Positions 38,150 to 48,877 of a stretch of 60,594 bases of DNA are shown in pieces (within the stretch, counting starts at the first letter, position 1; every line of letters begins with the position of its first letter). The DNA comes from Hyphococcus sp. (lineage in GTDB: Bacteria; Pseudomonadota; Alphaproteobacteria; Caulobacterales; Parvularculaceae). The DNA lies in contig JAJFGA010000045.1 in the NCBI GenBank assembly GCA_021776375.1, positions 1 through 60,594 of the forward strand. Direction: 5' to 3'. A program made the position numbers and the translations under genes. The notes beneath the pieces were generated by a model that was not told the origin of the DNA, searched no databases, and saw nothing but the letters and a program-made list of their open reading frames with translations.

Positions 38150-39124
38150 CTAGGGATTGCTGGAATCAAAGACCGGCGGATCAATATCCCCGCCAAGATT
38201 ATCGCTGGTCGGCGTCAGCTCATCCAGCTCACGAGCCGTCACCAGATCAACGCCGTCAACCGTGTCAGGGTTCAGCTCCTGCAAGACCTTGTTCGGATCT
38301 TCCGTCCTCTCCGCCACGGCCTCGCGTCTGTCTTTGCGCACATCGGCGATCAAGATGTCGCGTCTTTCAAACAGCTTATACGTATCCTGATACCAGCGGC
38401 TGCCAGGGTAATTATATCCGAGCACCGCAGCTGCAGAACGGGCCTCATCAATGATGCCGAGTTCCAGATAGGCTTCTACCAACCTGTGCAGCGCTTCGGC
38501 CGCATGGTTCGTAGTCTGATATTTCTCGACAACGGCCTTAAACCGATTGATCGCAGCAATGTGTTTGTTCTTTCTCAGGTAAAACCGGCCAACATACATT
38601 TCCTTGCCGGCAAGGTGGTCATAGGTAAGGTCCAGCTTGAGCCGTGCGTCGCGCGCATATTCCGAATCCGGATAGCGGCGGATCACATCGACCAATGAAG
38701 CAACGGAGTTGTTGGTAAAGTCCTGATCGCGCCCAATATCGCGGATGCGCTCATAGTAACACATCGCTTTCAGATAATAGGCGTATGCAGTATCCTTGTT
38801 GCCAGGATGAAGCGAAATAAACTGATCAAGCGCCGTGACCGCTTCTTCATAATCATTACCCTGATAATAAGCGAAGGCTTTCATCAACATCGACTGCCGC
38901 GCCCATGACGAATAGGGGTGCTGGCGCTCTACCTCTTCAAAGAATGCGATCGCCGTGTCGTAGCGCTTCTTGTCAAGCTGGAGTTTGGCGTTTGCGTAGA
39001 GCTGCTCTACCGGCCGCTCGACATAAGCGAATTTTTCTTTTTTTCCGCCGGCGCAGGCGCTAACTGCGCCGCACACGGCAATGACGCCTAACAATTTGAA
39101 GAATAACGCAAAACGAAAAACCAC
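38150..39124 (-). CDS. bamD: outer-membrane protein assembly lipoprotein BamD
   Basis: A 324-residue lipoprotein of the Bam complex, which inserts beta-barrel proteins into the outer membrane. The start is GTG 39124. The signal peptide (FALFFKLLGVIAVCGAVSACAG) has a lipobox SAC with C24 as the likely lipidated residue. The body is a series of TPR-like repeats (YANAKLQLDKKRYDTAIAFFEEVERQHPYSSWARQSM..., YQGNDYEEAVTALDQFISLHPGNKDTAYAYYLKAMCYY). A ~60-residue acidic tail after the TPR region is longer than in E. coli BamD. It lies 94 bases downstream of lpxC. Confidence 0.95.
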   Translation of the reverse strand: MVFRFALFFKLLGVIAVCGAVSACAGGKKEKFAYVERPVEQLYANAKLQLDKKRYDTAIAFFEEVERQHPYSSWARQSMLMKAFAYYQGNDYEEAVTALDQFISLHPGNKDTAYAYYLKAMCYYERIRDIGRDQDFTNNSVASLVDVIRRYPDSEYARDARLKLDLTYDHLAGKEMYVGRFYLRKNKHIAAINRFKAVVEKYQTTNHAAEALHRLVEAYLELGIIDEARSAAAVLGYNYPGSRWYQDTYKLFERRDILIADVRKDRREAVAERTEDPNKVLQELNPDTVDGVDLVTARELDELTPTSDNLGGDIDPPVFDSSNP

Positions 39125-39218
39125 GATCTATGACGCCTTATCTGAACCTGCCCCGCGCCATGGTTCTAATGCGGGGTGCTGTGGGCGTCAAACGGGTCTT
39201 TGCAGTGTTTTTCAAAGA

Positions 39219-40136
39219 CTAAGCCGTCGCGGCCAGCAGCCTCGCCTCTTGGGCGCCGGTGCTGACGCTCCGGGCGACGGCAAGAGCGGCCCGCACATTG
39301 AGGTCATGGCCAGGTTTGACGGCGCGAATAGCGCCACGGACCGGCCGGCCCAGAAGGTAGAGATCGCCGACAAGATCGAGCGCCTTGTGGAGGGCGAATT
39401 CGTGAGGATCGCGCAAAGGTTGATCGTTCAACAGCGCCGGGCCGTCCACGACCAGCGAGTTTTCAAGCGAGCCGCCGCGAATAAGGCCCGCACTCCGCAA
39501 TCCATCAACCTCATGAAGCCGACAAAAGGTCCGCGCCTTTGCAAGCCTGTCACAGTCGGCCGGACTTGAGAGATCGACGGACAAAGACTGGCGGCCAATC
39601 AGGCAATCGCCAAAATCGATATCGATGTCGATGGAGCCCGTATCGCTCGGCGTAAATTCAATGAGCCGATCACCATCGGTAACAAGGATTGGCTCAGCGA
39701 TCACGATCGGCGACCGCGCGGCGTCTTGGGCTTGGAGGCCTGCCTGCTTCAGGCCGGCGACCAGATGGTCAGCGCTGCCGTCAAAAATCGGAATCTCAGG
39801 GCCATCCACATCAACTATGACGTTATCGATCGATAACAGCGCGAACGCCGCCATCAAATGCTCGACTGTGGATACGGATGCGCCATAGCCATTGGCCAGC
39901 CTGGTGCCGTGATCGGAGCCGACGACATTTTCAGGCGCTGCGTGGATGAGCGTGGAAAGGCGGTTAGCTGTACCGTCGGGGTCAATATCGCAGCGCCGGA
40001 AGACGATGCCCGAGCCGGCCGGAGCTGGAAGCGTTGAAATCCGGCATTCGCCGCCAGTGTGCAGCCCTACGCCCGCAAACTGGGCCTGCGCTTTAACAGT
40101 CGTTTGCGCCGCTGCCCCCATAATGCCGTTACTCAC
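39219..40136 (-). CDS. lpxC: UDP-3-O-acyl-N-acetylglucosamine deacetylase
   Basis: First committed step of lipid A synthesis. The protein (305 residues from GTG 40136) contains the repeated LpxC fold with GVGLHTGG near the start, the zinc-binding STVEHLMAA and HEFALHKALDLVGDLYLLG (His and Asp ligands). GTG 40136 has AGGA six bases upstream; ATG 40121 (300 residues) is a possible alternative start. The gene follows ftsZ after ~250 bp. That spacer shows no gene and no certain terminator, only AT-rich sequence likely to hold the lpxC promoter. Confidence 0.95.
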   Translation of the reverse strand: MSNGIMGAAAQTTVKAQAQFAGVGLHTGGECRISTLPAPAGSGIVFRRCDIDPDGTANRLSTLIHAAPENVVGSDHGTRLANGYGASVSTVEHLMAAFALLSIDNVIVDVDGPEIPIFDGSADHLVAGLKQAGLQAQDAARSPIVIAEPILVTDGDRLIEFTPSDTGSIDIDIDFGDCLIGRQSLSVDLSSPADCDRLAKARTFCRLHEVDGLRSAGLIRGGSLENSLVVDGPALLNDQPLRDPHEFALHKALDLVGDLYLLGRPVRGAIRAVKPGHDLNVRAALAVARSVSTGAQEARLLAATA

Positions 40137-40385
40137 TTTCAATCCTGATGAAAGGCAATCTACCTCGACTATCTCCCTACTACATCGATTTTGTAAACTT
40201 ACGCGAGCGTTTGCAGTCAACCTTTGTTTCACTGTGTTTCACCACAATATAAACAAATACTTAGACACAAATTTGAGTGACAAAGGTCAGCGCAACCCGA
40301 TCAAAACGATGGGTTGTTTGCTCTGCGCTTTTTTGCAGGCGTATTTTCTGCGTCCAAACCCGCGGTCGTTCGGTCGAGAAAAGCT

Positions 40386-41987
40386 CTAGCCTGACTTCTT
40401 TTTTCTTAGGAACGACGGAATTTCCAGATCTGCGTCTTCTTGATCGTCGAACAGGTCCCCGCGCACGCGCGAAGCCGGCTTTGCCGCTTCTGGCGCCCGC
40501 GGCGGCGGCGCATCGCGGCGCTCATCATGTCCGCCTCCGCCAAGCGATTTGAACATATCGACGGCAATCTCAAGCGAGTGTTTGCCCAGCTTTTGGGCGT
40601 CTCTAAACGGATTTTGCGCGGGTTTGGCGTGTTCTGCGGCCCGCAATACCGGCTTTGACTCCGCCGCCGACTGTTGACCGCTGCGCTGGGGAACCGGAAC
40701 CGAGGGCCCGGATGAGCGCAATAGCGGCGATCCGCTGGCTGGCGAGCCCTCAATCAGCATCCGCCGGATGCGCTCATGAACATCGCCCACCGGATTGACC
40801 TGCGGCGAAGCGACAATTGGCTGCTGCGCCGGATGAGCGGGGACCGCGGCGGGCTGTTGCGCGCTCGGCTGCTGAACAACAGGCCGGCTGGTCAAAACTG
40901 GCGATCGTCCCAGGCTCGCAGTTGGCGCAGCGGCCTGAGCCGAGTTCACCACCAGCGGTTCACGCCATGGCTTGGCGATCGCACCAGTGTTGATTTTGAC
41001 TTGCGGGCGGTTTTCGTTCTCTTCAGCGTCGATACCGGTGGCGACCACCGAAACGCGCACGCGCCCTTCAAGATCCTGATTAAATGTCGAACCGACAATT
41101 ATGTTTGCGTCGGGATCAACCTCCGCACGGATGCGGTTTGCCGCTTCATCAACTTCAAACAGCGTCATATCCATCGAGCCGGTGATGTTGATCAACACGC
41201 CGCGCGCGCCCTTCATTGACTGCTCGTCAAGGAGTGGGTTCGAGATCGCGGCTTCCGCGGCCGAAATGGCGCGTTTTTCGCCTTCCGCCTCGCCGGTGCC
41301 CATCATCGCCTTGCCCATCTCGCTCATCACGGTGCGCACATCAGCAAAGTCGAGATTAATCAGTCCAGGCATCACCATCAGATCGGTAATGCCGCGCACG
41401 CCGGAATGAAGAACCTGATCCGCCATCGCGAAGGCTTCGTGAAAGGTGGTGCGTTCATTGGCGATGGAAAACAAATTCTGGTTCGGAATGATGAGGAGCG
41501 TATCGACATGCTTGTGCAGCTCTTCAATGCCGGCATTGGCGATACGCATGCGCCGCGCGCCTTCAAAGTGAAACGGCTTGGTAACGACGCCAACCGTGAG
41601 GATGTCCCGCTCTTTGGCCGCCTTGGCGATGACGGGCGCAGCACCTGTTCCTGTGCCGCCGCCCATCCCGGCGGTCACGAAAATCATGTGCGCATTACCG
41701 ACATGCTCAAGGATTTCGTCGATGGATTCTTCCGCCGCCGCGCGGCCAATATCAGGAACCGAACCTGCGCCCAGCCCTTGCGTCGTCTTCACACCCAGCT
41801 GGATTTTCTTTTCCGCCGTGGCCAGGCCTACCGCTTGCGCATCGGTGTTGGCGACCACAAATTCAACGCCCTCAAGCTGGCTTTCGATCATATTATTGAC
41901 CGCGTTGCCGCCTGCGCCACCGACGCCAATCACTGAAATCCGGGGTTTTAACTCTGTAAGTTCAGGCACGCTTAGATTTAACGGCAT
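40386..41987 (-). CDS. ftsZ: cell division protein FtsZ
   Basis: A 533-residue tubulin homologue forming the division ring. The GTPase core (1-320) has [16 protein letters not shown], the tubulin signature [15 protein letters not shown] and the T7 loop region [17 protein letters not shown] long Pro/Gln/Ala-rich disordered linker (about 325-515) follows, longer than in E. coli as is usual for alphaproteobacteria, then the C-terminal peptide [16 protein letters not shown], which binds FtsA and other partners. A CtrA box and a GATTC site lie between ftsA and ftsZ, giving ftsZ its own cell-cycle-regulated promoter. Confidence 0.98.
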   Translation of the reverse strand: MPLNLSVPELTELKPRISVIGVGGAGGNAVNNMIESQLEGVEFVVANTDAQAVGLATAEKKIQLGVKTTQGLGAGSVPDIGRAAAEESIDEILEHVGNAHMIFVTAGMGGGTGTGAAPVIAKAAKERDILTVGVVTKPFHFEGARRMRIANAGIEELHKHVDTLLIIPNQNLFSIANERTTFHEAFAMADQVLHSGVRGITDLMVMPGLINLDFADVRTVMSEMGKAMMGTGEAEGEKRAISAAEAAISNPLLDEQSMKGARGVLINITGSMDMTLFEVDEAANRIRAEVDPDANIIVGSTFNQDLEGRVRVSVVATGIDAEENENRPQVKINTGAIAKPWREPLVVNSAQAAAPTASLGRSPVLTSRPVVQQPSAQQPAAVPAHPAQQPIVASPQVNPVGDVHERIRRMLIEGSPASGSPLLRSSGPSVPVPQRSGQQSAAESKPVLRAAEHAKPAQNPFRDAQKLGKHSLEIAVDMFKSLGGGGHDERRDAPPPRAPEAAKPASRVRGDLFDDQEDADLEIPSFLRKKKSG

Positions 41988-42049
41988 CGGCTGCTCCGGT
42001 TTAGAACAAGGTTTTGGGATCCGCCCTCATGGTTACCCCATCGTTAAAG

Positions 42050-42091
42050 ATTCGTTCAGAACCCTTACCAAATGATTAACGTCTTATTAAC
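42050..42091 (+). promoter_or_regulatory. CtrA box and GANTC site in the ftsA-ftsZ spacer
   Basis: TTAACGTCTTATTAAC (42076-42091) fits TTAA-N7-TTAAC exactly. A CcrM-type methylation site GATTC lies at 42050-42054, between the box and the ftsZ start at 41987. In Caulobacter crescentus CtrA represses ftsZ and GANTC methylation promotes its expression, so this spacer probably holds the regulated ftsZ promoter. Confidence 0.7.
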
Positions 42092-42095
42092 GACG

Positions 42096-43367
42096 CTAAA
42101 ATTTTTGACGGAGCCACGCTTCGACGCCGCCGAAAAATATTGATTGGGATAATCCATGAGGTGATTGGCGCGCAACGCCAAGAGCAAACTGGTCGCCGCC
42201 TGCAGAATTTATGTGACACTGAATGACACCGGCGCAGACTGCAAAGCCGGGAGCCGCGGCCGCATCCGGCGCGCCCGGAATGGCGACCGGGCGCCCGAGG
42301 CGGGTTTTCATCGACAGGACTTTTTCCGCGATCTCGCGGGCGCCGACCAAAAGGCTGCCTCCACCGGTGACGACGGCGCGGCGCAGACCGCTGCGATGCA
42401 ACGGGTTGCTGGATTGCCGCGCCAGCACCAGCTCGAAAATTTCTTCCATACGCGGAATAATCACCTCGCAAAGGTCAGCGCGCGAAGCGCGCGCATGATC
42501 GCTGCCAGGTCCGAGCTGCGGGAAGTCAACCAGACGGTGTTCATCGCCGGGACCGATGAGTGCGGCGCCATATAATGTCTTGATACGCTCGGCCTGGACC
42601 ATGGGCGTATTAAATATCTGCGCGATATCTTTGGTAATGTGACCGCCGCCAACACCGACGCCGCCGCAATCAACCAGCGCGCCATTGTCATAGACCGCAT
42701 ATCCGGTCGATTGGCCGCCAATATCAATCAGGATAACGCCGAGATCTTTTTCGTCATCTATCAGGGTGGCTTCCGCCGCAGCGGCCGGGCTGGCGACAAA
42801 CTCATCCGGGGTCAGGCTGCACCGCTCGACCAGGGTTGAGAGATTATCAAGCGTGGTCTGCGGCGCGGCGACGCCAAGCATTTCCGTTGACAGCGTCGCT
42901 CCGTTGAGCCCGACGGGATGGTTGAATATTTCCTCGCCGTCGAGCCGGTATGAGGTTGCGACCGCGTGCAGCGTTCGACATTCCGGCGGCGCGGTCAGAC
43001 GAGCGCCTTCATGCAGGCAATCTTCAATATCTTCCTGGGTCACCACGCCGTCGGCAATTTCGAGGTCGACGCCAATGCGCCGCGTGTGCAGCGCCTTGCC
43101 GGGGCTCGCGACCAGGACCCGGTCGATGCGCATATTCGCCATGCCTTCAGCGGCGGCGACGGCTTTTCGGATATTGGCCTCGAGCTGTTCCGGACAAGCA
43201 GCTTCGCGCTGTTTCACCGCCGCGCCATGACAGCCAACGCCGATAATTTCCGCCTGCGGCGGCAAGTCCGGCTCATGTGTGACGCGGGCGATGAAGCAGG
43301 CGATCTTTGACGCACCGATATCGAGCGCTGCTATCGTGTACTGATCTTTACGGCGACGGTGTGCCAT
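42096..43367 (-). CDS. ftsA: cell division protein FtsA
   Basis: A 423-residue actin-like protein that tethers FtsZ to the membrane. The phosphate-1 motif is TIAALDIGASKIACFIA; the SHS2 (1C) domain follows; phosphate-2 is GVILIDIGGQSTGYAVYDNG; the adenosine motif is AVVTGGGSLLVGAREIA. The C-terminus SIFFGGVEAWLRQKF is the membrane-binding amphipathic helix. The gene follows ftsQ after 35 bases and precedes ftsZ by 108 bases that contain a CtrA box. Confidence 0.97.
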   Translation of the reverse strand: MAHRRRKDQYTIAALDIGASKIACFIARVTHEPDLPPQAEIIGVGCHGAAVKQREAACPEQLEANIRKAVAAAEGMANMRIDRVLVASPGKALHTRRIGVDLEIADGVVTQEDIEDCLHEGARLTAPPECRTLHAVATSYRLDGEEIFNHPVGLNGATLSTEMLGVAAPQTTLDNLSTLVERCSLTPDEFVASPAAAAEATLIDDEKDLGVILIDIGGQSTGYAVYDNGALVDCGGVGVGGGHITKDIAQIFNTPMVQAERIKTLYGAALIGPGDEHRLVDFPQLGPGSDHARASRADLCEVIIPRMEEIFELVLARQSSNPLHRSGLRRAVVTGGGSLLVGAREIAEKVLSMKTRLGRPVAIPGAPDAAAAPGFAVCAGVIQCHINSAGGDQFALGVARQSPHGLSQSIFFGGVEAWLRQKF

Positions 43368-43402
43368 GGGCGCTAAGGGTCTTTCTTTTATTCAACTGTC
43401 CG

Positions 43403-44284
43403 TTAGAGCGGGTCTTCTCCCGGCAACGGTCTCTCATCGGCGTCTTTCTCGCGATAGACCAGCCGGTCAGGGTCACGCAGATCGATATAGTCGAGTGACA
43501 GGTCAAGCACGCCATAAGCATTTTGCAGCGTTGCAAGATCGCGCGCCGCGGCTTCATAACCTGTTTCGGGAAATTTAATATCGGCGCCGGATTTCAACCG
43601 CACATTCCATCGCCGATCGCTGACGCGGATCAGCGCCGCCGCCCGGCCCCACAGCACCGCCTCGCCGCGCAACGCCCGCAACATCCCCGCCGCAGAGGCC
43701 GGCGCGCCGGCGCCGACAATCAGCGGCAGGTTGGAATATTCGTACGCGTCAACCTCGCGAATAACCGCGCCGTCCTCATCAATCAGGTGCATGGCGCCCG
43801 CCAGCTGCCAGACCGCCGCCGCCTCGCGTTCACGCACCGAGACATGGACCGTATCCGGCCACAAGCGCGACACCGCCGCTGTACGCACCCAGCCAAGCTC
43901 TTCCACCCGCGCGCGCGCCGCGAATGGGTCGAATTGCAAAAGCGACGAGCCGATCACGGGACCCAGCGCGGATAAAATTTCTGCTTCATTGGCGTTGTCA
44001 AAACCTTTCGCGGTGATGCGGCGCACCTCAAACCCGGCAGCGATAGCGGCGCGGTCAACCTGTCCGCCAATGCGCTCACCCATCAGACCGACATAACCGC
44101 CGGACCACAACATCACTGCGCCGATCAAACCGACAACGGTCAGCCCGGCAGCGGCGGCGATTGTATAGTGTGAGAGGAGATCGCCAGCCCGCTCATAAAT
44201 CCGCGACACCAGGCTTGGCTTGGGTTTGGCTTTTGTTGCTTTTTTCTTGCGTGGGCGTGCAGTTTTTTTCTTTACCTTGGGCAT
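43403..44284 (-). CDS. ftsQ: cell division protein FtsQ
   Basis: A 293-residue bitopic inner-membrane protein linking early and late divisome proteins. A very basic cytoplasmic tail ([23 protein letters not shown]) is followed by one membrane helix (about 42-62, [20 protein letters not shown]), a POTRA domain ([24 protein letters not shown]...) and the beta-rich domain ([13 protein letters not shown]...). Start ATG 44284 is chosen because GGAGGA lies 6-7 bases upstream, inside ddl; it overlaps ddl by 13 bases. Confidence 0.95.
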   Translation of the reverse strand: MPKVKKKTARPRKKKATKAKPKPSLVSRIYERAGDLLSHYTIAAAAGLTVVGLIGAVMLWSGGYVGLMGERIGGQVDRAAIAAGFEVRRITAKGFDNANEAEILSALGPVIGSSLLQFDPFAARARVEELGWVRTAAVSRLWPDTVHVSVREREAAAVWQLAGAMHLIDEDGAVIREVDAYEYSNLPLIVGAGAPASAAGMLRALRGEAVLWGRAAALIRVSDRRWNVRLKSGADIKFPETGYEAAARDLATLQNAYGVLDLSLDYIDLRDPDRLVYREKDADERPLPGEDPL

Positions 44285-45198
44285 GAGGCGTCCTCCGTCA
44301 TCCAGGCGCAAAGGTCGGGAAAGGAAATACCCCGCGAGGCCGCCTGCTCCGGCGCTAGCGAGGTCGCAGTCAGGCCCGGCTGCGTGTTGACCTCAAGGCA
44401 GAACAGCTGCTCGCCCTCAGCGCTCTCGTCATAGCGGAAATCAGCGCGCGAAAGCCCCCGGCAACCCAGCGATTGATGCGCCCGCAAGGCAAGGTCAAGA
44501 CAGCGTTCGGTCACCATCTCCGGAAGGTCGGCAGGCAACACATGTTTTGATCCGCCATCGGCATATTTGGCTTCATAGTCATAAAAAATCAGAGACGTGG
44601 TGATTTCCGTAACGCAAAGCGCGCGATCGCCCAGCACCGCGACAGTCAATTCGCGGCCGGGAATAAATTTTTCCACTAGCACATCTTCGCCAAGCGCCCA
44701 TTCTTTACTGGCAAGCTCGGCAGGCGGGCGATTGTCGCCAGCGCGGATAATATAAACACCGACGGATGAGCCTTGCGCGTTCGGCTTGATCACATATGGC
44801 GCGTCCATCACATGACCGCCGGCTACGTCTTTTCGCGAAACAATTATACCCGGTGGCGACGGGATACCCGCCTCTTCAAACACCGCCTTCGCGCGTTGCT
44901 TGTCCATCGCCAGGGCCGAAGCGAGCACGCCGGAATGGGTGTAAGGAAGACCGAGCACCTCAAGCAGCCCCTGAACACAACCATCCTCGCCCCATTGGCC
45001 ATGCAGCGCATTAAAGACGACGTCGGGTTTCATCTCGCACAGACGCGCCGCAAGGTCGCGCCCGACATCGATCTCAATCGCTTCGTAACCAGCCTCGGTC
45101 AGCGCCTTGGCGGCCTCGACGCCAGAGTTAAGCGAGACTTCCCGCTCCGGGGACCAGCCGCCCTTAAGGACAGCGATACGTTTATACTTGTTACTCAT
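44272..45198 (-). CDS. ddl: D-alanine--D-alanine ligase
   Basis: A 308-residue ATP-grasp enzyme making the D-Ala-D-Ala dipeptide that MurF adds. Characteristic stretches are [55 protein letters not shown], the ATP-grasp [13 protein letters not shown], and [22 protein letters not shown] for the metal-binding Glu/Asn. Length is normal for DdlB. It overlaps murB upstream by 8 bases and ftsQ downstream by 13. Confidence 0.97.
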   Translation of the reverse strand: MSNKYKRIAVLKGGWSPEREVSLNSGVEAAKALTEAGYEAIEIDVGRDLAARLCEMKPDVVFNALHGQWGEDGCVQGLLEVLGLPYTHSGVLASALAMDKQRAKAVFEEAGIPSPPGIIVSRKDVAGGHVMDAPYVIKPNAQGSSVGVYIIRAGDNRPPAELASKEWALGEDVLVEKFIPGRELTVAVLGDRALCVTEITTSLIFYDYEAKYADGGSKHVLPADLPEMVTERCLDLALRAHQSLGCRGLSRADFRYDESAEGEQLFCLEVNTQPGLTATSLAPEQAASRGISFPDLCAWMTEDASCPR

Positions 45199-46132
45199 TC
45201 GCTTCTGCCGCCTCGCCTATCCGCCTAATCTCCCAGCGTAGTTTCACACCTGTTTCCCGCTCAACATCACTACGGAGCGATTCAACCAGCGTCTCAATAT
45301 CCTCAGCACTCGCCTCACCGCGATTGATCATAAAATTGCAGTGTTGCTCGGAAACCTGCGCATCGCCGACGATGCGGCCACGCCCGCCGATTTGATCAAT
45401 GAGTTGCCATGATTTGCGCCCGCCTGAAAGGCTAAGGTCGGGATTGGCGAAGGTAGACCCGCCGGTGCGCTCGCGGATTGGCTGGGTCGCCTCGCGCCGC
45501 ATCATGATGTCGGCCATGCGCGCCTCGATCGCGGCGGGATCATCAGTGTGGCCCTCGAACAGCGCACTGGTAAAAATCAACCCATCGTCGGCGCCGCAAT
45601 AGCGGTAAGAAAACTTCATGTCGTCAGCGGATAGGACATGACGCGCGCCTTTTCGGTCATAACCCGTCGCCTCAACCAGAATATCTTTGGTCTCGCCGCC
45701 ATAGGCGCCGGCATTCATCGCCAGCGCACCGCCAATGGTTCCCGGAACGCCGCGATAAAACTCAAGACCGGCAATCCCCGCCACGCCAGCACGCCTTGCA
45801 ACCTGCGCATCAAGCGCGGCGGCGCCCGCGCGCACGCGCACGCGCACGCCGTCAGTTACAATCTTCCCGAACGCCGCGCCAAGGCGGATCACCACACCGC
45901 GCAAGCCGCCATCGCGCACCAGAAGGTTGGAGCCAACACCGACCGGATAGGCTGGAATATCCGCATCCAGATTTTTAAAAAAATCCGCAAGATCATCCTC
46001 ATCCGCCGGCGAGAACAAAACATCCACTGGCCCGCCAACCCGCAGCCATGTGAGCGCAGACATGTCGGCATTCTCGACATATTTGCCTCGGACGGGTGGG
46101 AGGTCGGTAGGTTTTATGTTCCTCTCAACCAT
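45191..46132 (-). CDS. murB: UDP-N-acetylenolpyruvoylglucosamine reductase
   Basis: A 313-residue FAD enzyme reducing UDP-GlcNAc-enolpyruvate to UDP-MurNAc. FAD-binding elements are [18 protein letters not shown] and [46 protein letters not shown] is a core motif and [29 protein letters not shown] contains the catalytic Ser. It is a type II MurB. ATG 46132 ([13 protein letters not shown]) is the natural start: the longer frame to 46186 is only translated palindromic repeat. The ribosome binding site GAGGGG belongs to that repeat, which separates murB from murC. Confidence 0.96.
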   Translation of the reverse strand: MVERNIKPTDLPPVRGKYVENADMSALTWLRVGGPVDVLFSPADEDDLADFFKNLDADIPAYPVGVGSNLLVRDGGLRGVVIRLGAAFGKIVTDGVRVRVRAGAAALDAQVARRAGVAGIAGLEFYRGVPGTIGGALAMNAGAYGGETKDILVEATGYDRKGARHVLSADDMKFSYRYCGADDGLIFTSALFEGHTDDPAAIEARMADIMMRREATQPIRERTGGSTFANPDLSLSGGRKSWQLIDQIGGRGRIVGDAQVSEQHCNFMINRGEASAEDIETLVESLRSDVERETGVKLRWEIRRIGEAAEANE

Positions 46133-46254
46133 CACACCCCTCATCCTGAGGTGCTCGGCAAAGCCGAGCCTCGAAGGATCCGACACAAGCGCAGTGCCTG
46201 CCGCTATCCTTCGAGGCTTTTGCTTTGCAAAAGCACCTCAGGATGAGGGGTGTG
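46133..46254. repeat. 122-bp dispersed palindromic repeat between murC and murB
   Basis: Perfect 22-bp outer arms at 46133-46154 and 46233-46254 (starting CACACCCCTCATCCTGAGG on the left). Inner 12-bp arms GCCTCGAAGGAT (46168-46179) and ATCCTTCGAGGC (46206-46217). Between outer and inner arms each side carries its own mini-hairpin (TCGGC-aaa-GCCGA; TTTTGC-ttt-GCAAAA). The CTCATCCTGAGG core is typical of palindromic repeats scattered in alphaproteobacterial intergenic regions. The left arm ends directly at the murB start codon and supplies GAGGGG as its ribosome binding site. Confidence 0.88.
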
Positions 46255-46275
46255 GTATGTCGCCGGGTGAGCATT

Positions 46276-47727
46276 CTACGAATCCAACTTCGCCAAATCA
46301 CCCGCCAACGCATTCGCATGCTTCGTAATATCTCCGGCGCCAAGGCAAATGACATAGTCGCCGGGCTCGGCAATCTCTGCGACAAGCTTCGGCAAATCGT
46401 TAAACCCCGCCAGCGCGCGCGCGTCGCGGTGGCCGTGGGATTTCAGCCCGGAGACCAGCGCGTCACGATCTACGCCTTCAATCGGCGTCTCACCAGCGGC
46501 GTAAACATCCGTAATCAGAGCAATATCCGCCTCGTTGAGGCAACCGCAAAAATCATCGAACAGGTCAGCGAGCCGCGAATAGCGGTGCGGCTGGACGACG
46601 GCGATCACCTTGCCGCTCGCCACCTCGCGCGCGGCGCGCAACACGGCGGCAATTTCCACCGGGTGGTGGCCGTAATCGTCGATGATTTTAACGCCGTTCC
46701 AGTCGCCCGCATGGGTAAAGCGCCGCTTGACGCCGGAAAATCCGGCAAAACCCGACTTGATGGCCGCGTCGCTGGCGCCGAGGCGCTTGGCGATGATCGC
46801 CGCCGGGAGAGAGTTCAAAACATTATGGGCGCCGAGCATGGGCAAGATCGCCTGCTCAATCCGCCCGACCTCCTTACCCCGCTCACGAAAGACGATGTCA
46901 TAAATCGAGGCGGCCTCTGTGAAACTGATATTTTCCGCGCGCACATCCGCCTGCGGGTTCGCGCCATAGGTTATCAACCGGCGGTCTGTGACGCGTCCGA
47001 CCAGCGCCTGAACCTCTGGATGATCAAGACAGACGACGCCAAAGCCGTAAAACGGCGTGTTTTCGATAAACGTGTCGAACGCATCGCGGAGGTTTTCAAA
47101 CCCGCCCCAATGGTCGAGATGTTCCGGGTCGATATTGGTGACGACGGCGATTGTTGTCGGCAGGCGAATAAATGTCCCGTCGGATTCGTCGGCCTCAACA
47201 ATCATCCAGTCGCCCTCGCCAAGGCGGGCGTTGGCGCCATAGGCATTGATGATGCCGCCATTGATGACCGTCGGATCAAGCTTGGCTTCGTCCAGCAGCG
47301 CAGCGATCATGCTTGTGGTGGTGGTTTTGCCATGCGTCCCGGCGACAGAGACAGTCCATTTGAGCCGCATCAGTTCCGCAAGCATGTCAGCACGGCGCAC
47401 CACCGGAATGTGCCGCGCACGCGCGGCCGCCGCTTCCGGGTTGTCGCGCCGGATCGCTGTTGAGATGACGACGGCTTCTGCACCCTTCACATGGTCCGGC
47501 GAATGGCCGATCTCAATCTTGATGCCCTTGTCGCGCAGCCGTTGAACATTAGCGCTGTCGGCGACATCGCTGCCACGCACCTCATAGCCGAGATTGTGCA
47601 TGACCTCGGCAATGCCGCTCATGCCGATGCCGCCAATGCCGACAAAATGGACGACGCCAACGCCAAACGGCAGCCGAATTTTGATCTTCGGCGGGTCAAG
47701 CTTCGAAAATTTATCCGTCTTCGTCAT
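46276..47727 (-). CDS. murC: UDP-N-acetylmuramate--L-alanine ligase
   Basis: A 483-residue Mur ligase adding L-Ala to UDP-MurNAc. The N-terminal Rossmann start is [29 protein letters not shown], the ATP site is [18 protein letters not shown], the central [11 protein letters not shown] carries the catalytic carbamate/metal region, [11 protein letters not shown] and [13 protein letters not shown] (C-terminal domain) complete the signature. It begins 7 bases after murG. Its 3' end is followed by the palindromic repeat, a possible RNA-processing point in the operon. Confidence 0.98.
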   Translation of the reverse strand: MTKTDKFSKLDPPKIKIRLPFGVGVVHFVGIGGIGMSGIAEVMHNLGYEVRGSDVADSANVQRLRDKGIKIEIGHSPDHVKGAEAVVISTAIRRDNPEAAAARARHIPVVRRADMLAELMRLKWTVSVAGTHGKTTTTSMIAALLDEAKLDPTVINGGIINAYGANARLGEGDWMIVEADESDGTFIRLPTTIAVVTNIDPEHLDHWGGFENLRDAFDTFIENTPFYGFGVVCLDHPEVQALVGRVTDRRLITYGANPQADVRAENISFTEAASIYDIVFRERGKEVGRIEQAILPMLGAHNVLNSLPAAIIAKRLGASDAAIKSGFAGFSGVKRRFTHAGDWNGVKIIDDYGHHPVEIAAVLRAAREVASGKVIAVVQPHRYSRLADLFDDFCGCLNEADIALITDVYAAGETPIEGVDRDALVSGLKSHGHRDARALAGFNDLPKLVAEIAEPGDYVICLGAGDITKHANALAGDLAKLDS

Positions 47728-47734
47728 AATACTC

Positions 47735-48877
47735 TCACGCCGCCCCGCTTTGTCTCATCGGGCGGCTCTCACATAGATCTTCTACCAGGTCAGCGAGCGC
47801 CGCAGCGGCGCCGGACTGCACCCTGCCTTTTGCCGCATCAGCCATCAATTGCAACCGCCTCGGGTCGGCAAACAGGCCTTCCAGCGCCTTCCTTAAGGAG
47901 GTTTCATTAAACTCGCATTCCGGCAAGACAATGGCGGCGCTTGCCCCGGAAATGTCACGCGCCAGGACCTCAGCATTGCCAGTCTGATGGTCGTCCATAG
48001 CGATCGCCAGGGGCACGAGGATCGCGCCGCGCCCGATGGCTGAAAGCTCGGTCACGGTTGAGGCGCCGGCGCGCGAGACAATCAAATGCGCGGCCGCCAT
48101 GCGGGCGGGCAGGTCTGCAAAAAACGGCGCGATTTCCGCACGCACGCCCGCCGCCGCATAGCCGGCGCGAACCTCTTCAATATCGTCCTCACGCGCCTGG
48201 TGCACCACCACCAGACGCCGGCGCATATTCTCCGCAAGCCCGGCAATCGCCTTAACTGGCGCGGCGGAAAAAATACTGGCGCCCTGGCTACCGCCGAAGA
48301 TCAACAGGTTAATATCGCCGTCCGCGCCGATCGGCGTGAAGGCCGCATCGCTCAACGCCGCCACCGCGTCGCGCACCGGATTGCCAACCTCAACGGCATG
48401 AGCCCCGGAGGGAAGCTTCTCGAGCACCGGAAAAGCGTGAGCGGTGAACGCCGCGCCTTTGACCAGCATACGGTTGGCGCGCCCGAGAACACCATTTTGT
48501 TCGTGCACGCCATAAGGAATGTCGGACAGCGAAGCCGCTTTCATCGCAGGAAAAGACGGATAACCGCCAAAGCCGATGGCGGCTGCAGGTTTGAGCTTTC
48601 GAAACTTGACAAGCGCAGTGACGATGCCTTGTGCGACGGATGCCGCCGCCAGCCCCTTCGCCGCCAGCCCGCCAACGGATGCCGTGGCGGCGGAAATCAG
48701 GAACGTCTCATCGGCGGGAAAGCCTTCCGCATAGCGGGCGCCGCGCGCATCCGTCACCAACAACACTTGCCTGCCTCGGCGCTTTAATTCCTGCGCCAGC
48801 GCCTCGGCCGGAAACATGTGCCCGCCGGTGCCGCCAGCGGCGAGCACGATCGGCCTTGTATCATCGCCCGCGCTCAC
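47735..48877 (-). CDS. murG: UDP-GlcNAc transferase making lipid II
   Basis: A 380-residue GT28 glycosyltransferase at the inner face of the membrane, converting lipid I to lipid II. The N-terminal glycine-rich loop is [48 protein letters not shown] and [14 protein letters not shown] are diagnostic, and [39 protein letters not shown] is the UDP-GlcNAc site. The start overlaps the ftsW stop codon (ATGA). Confidence 0.97.
   Translation of the reverse strand: MSAGDDTRPIVLAAGGTGGHMFPAEALAQELKRRGRQVLLVTDARGARYAEGFPADETFLISAATASVGGLAAKGLAAASVAQGIVTALVKFRKLKPAAAIGFGGYPSFPAMKAASLSDIPYGVHEQNGVLGRANRMLVKGAAFTAHAFPVLEKLPSGAHAVEVGNPVRDAVAALSDAAFTPIGADGDINLLIFGGSQGASIFSAAPVKAIAGLAENMRRRLVVVHQAREDDIEEVRAGYAAAGVRAEIAPFFADLPARMAAAHLIVSRAGASTVTELSAIGRGAILVPLAIAMDDHQTGNAEVLARDISGASAAIVLPECEFNETSLRKALEGLFADPRRLQLMADAAKGRVQSGAAAALADLVEDLCESRPMRQSGAA

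Noticed and set aside
40137-40385. Terminator between ftsZ and lpxC
   Set aside because: AACCCGATC/GATGGGTT pairs imperfectly and no T-tract follows in the minus direction.
46133-46186. 18-residue N-terminal extension of MurB
   Set aside because: It is translated palindromic repeat; the conserved protein begins at 46132 with a ribosome binding site.
46225-47463. 412-codon plus-strand open frame
   Set aside because: It is antisense to murC, whose motifs are complete; long antisense frames are common in GC-rich coding DNA.
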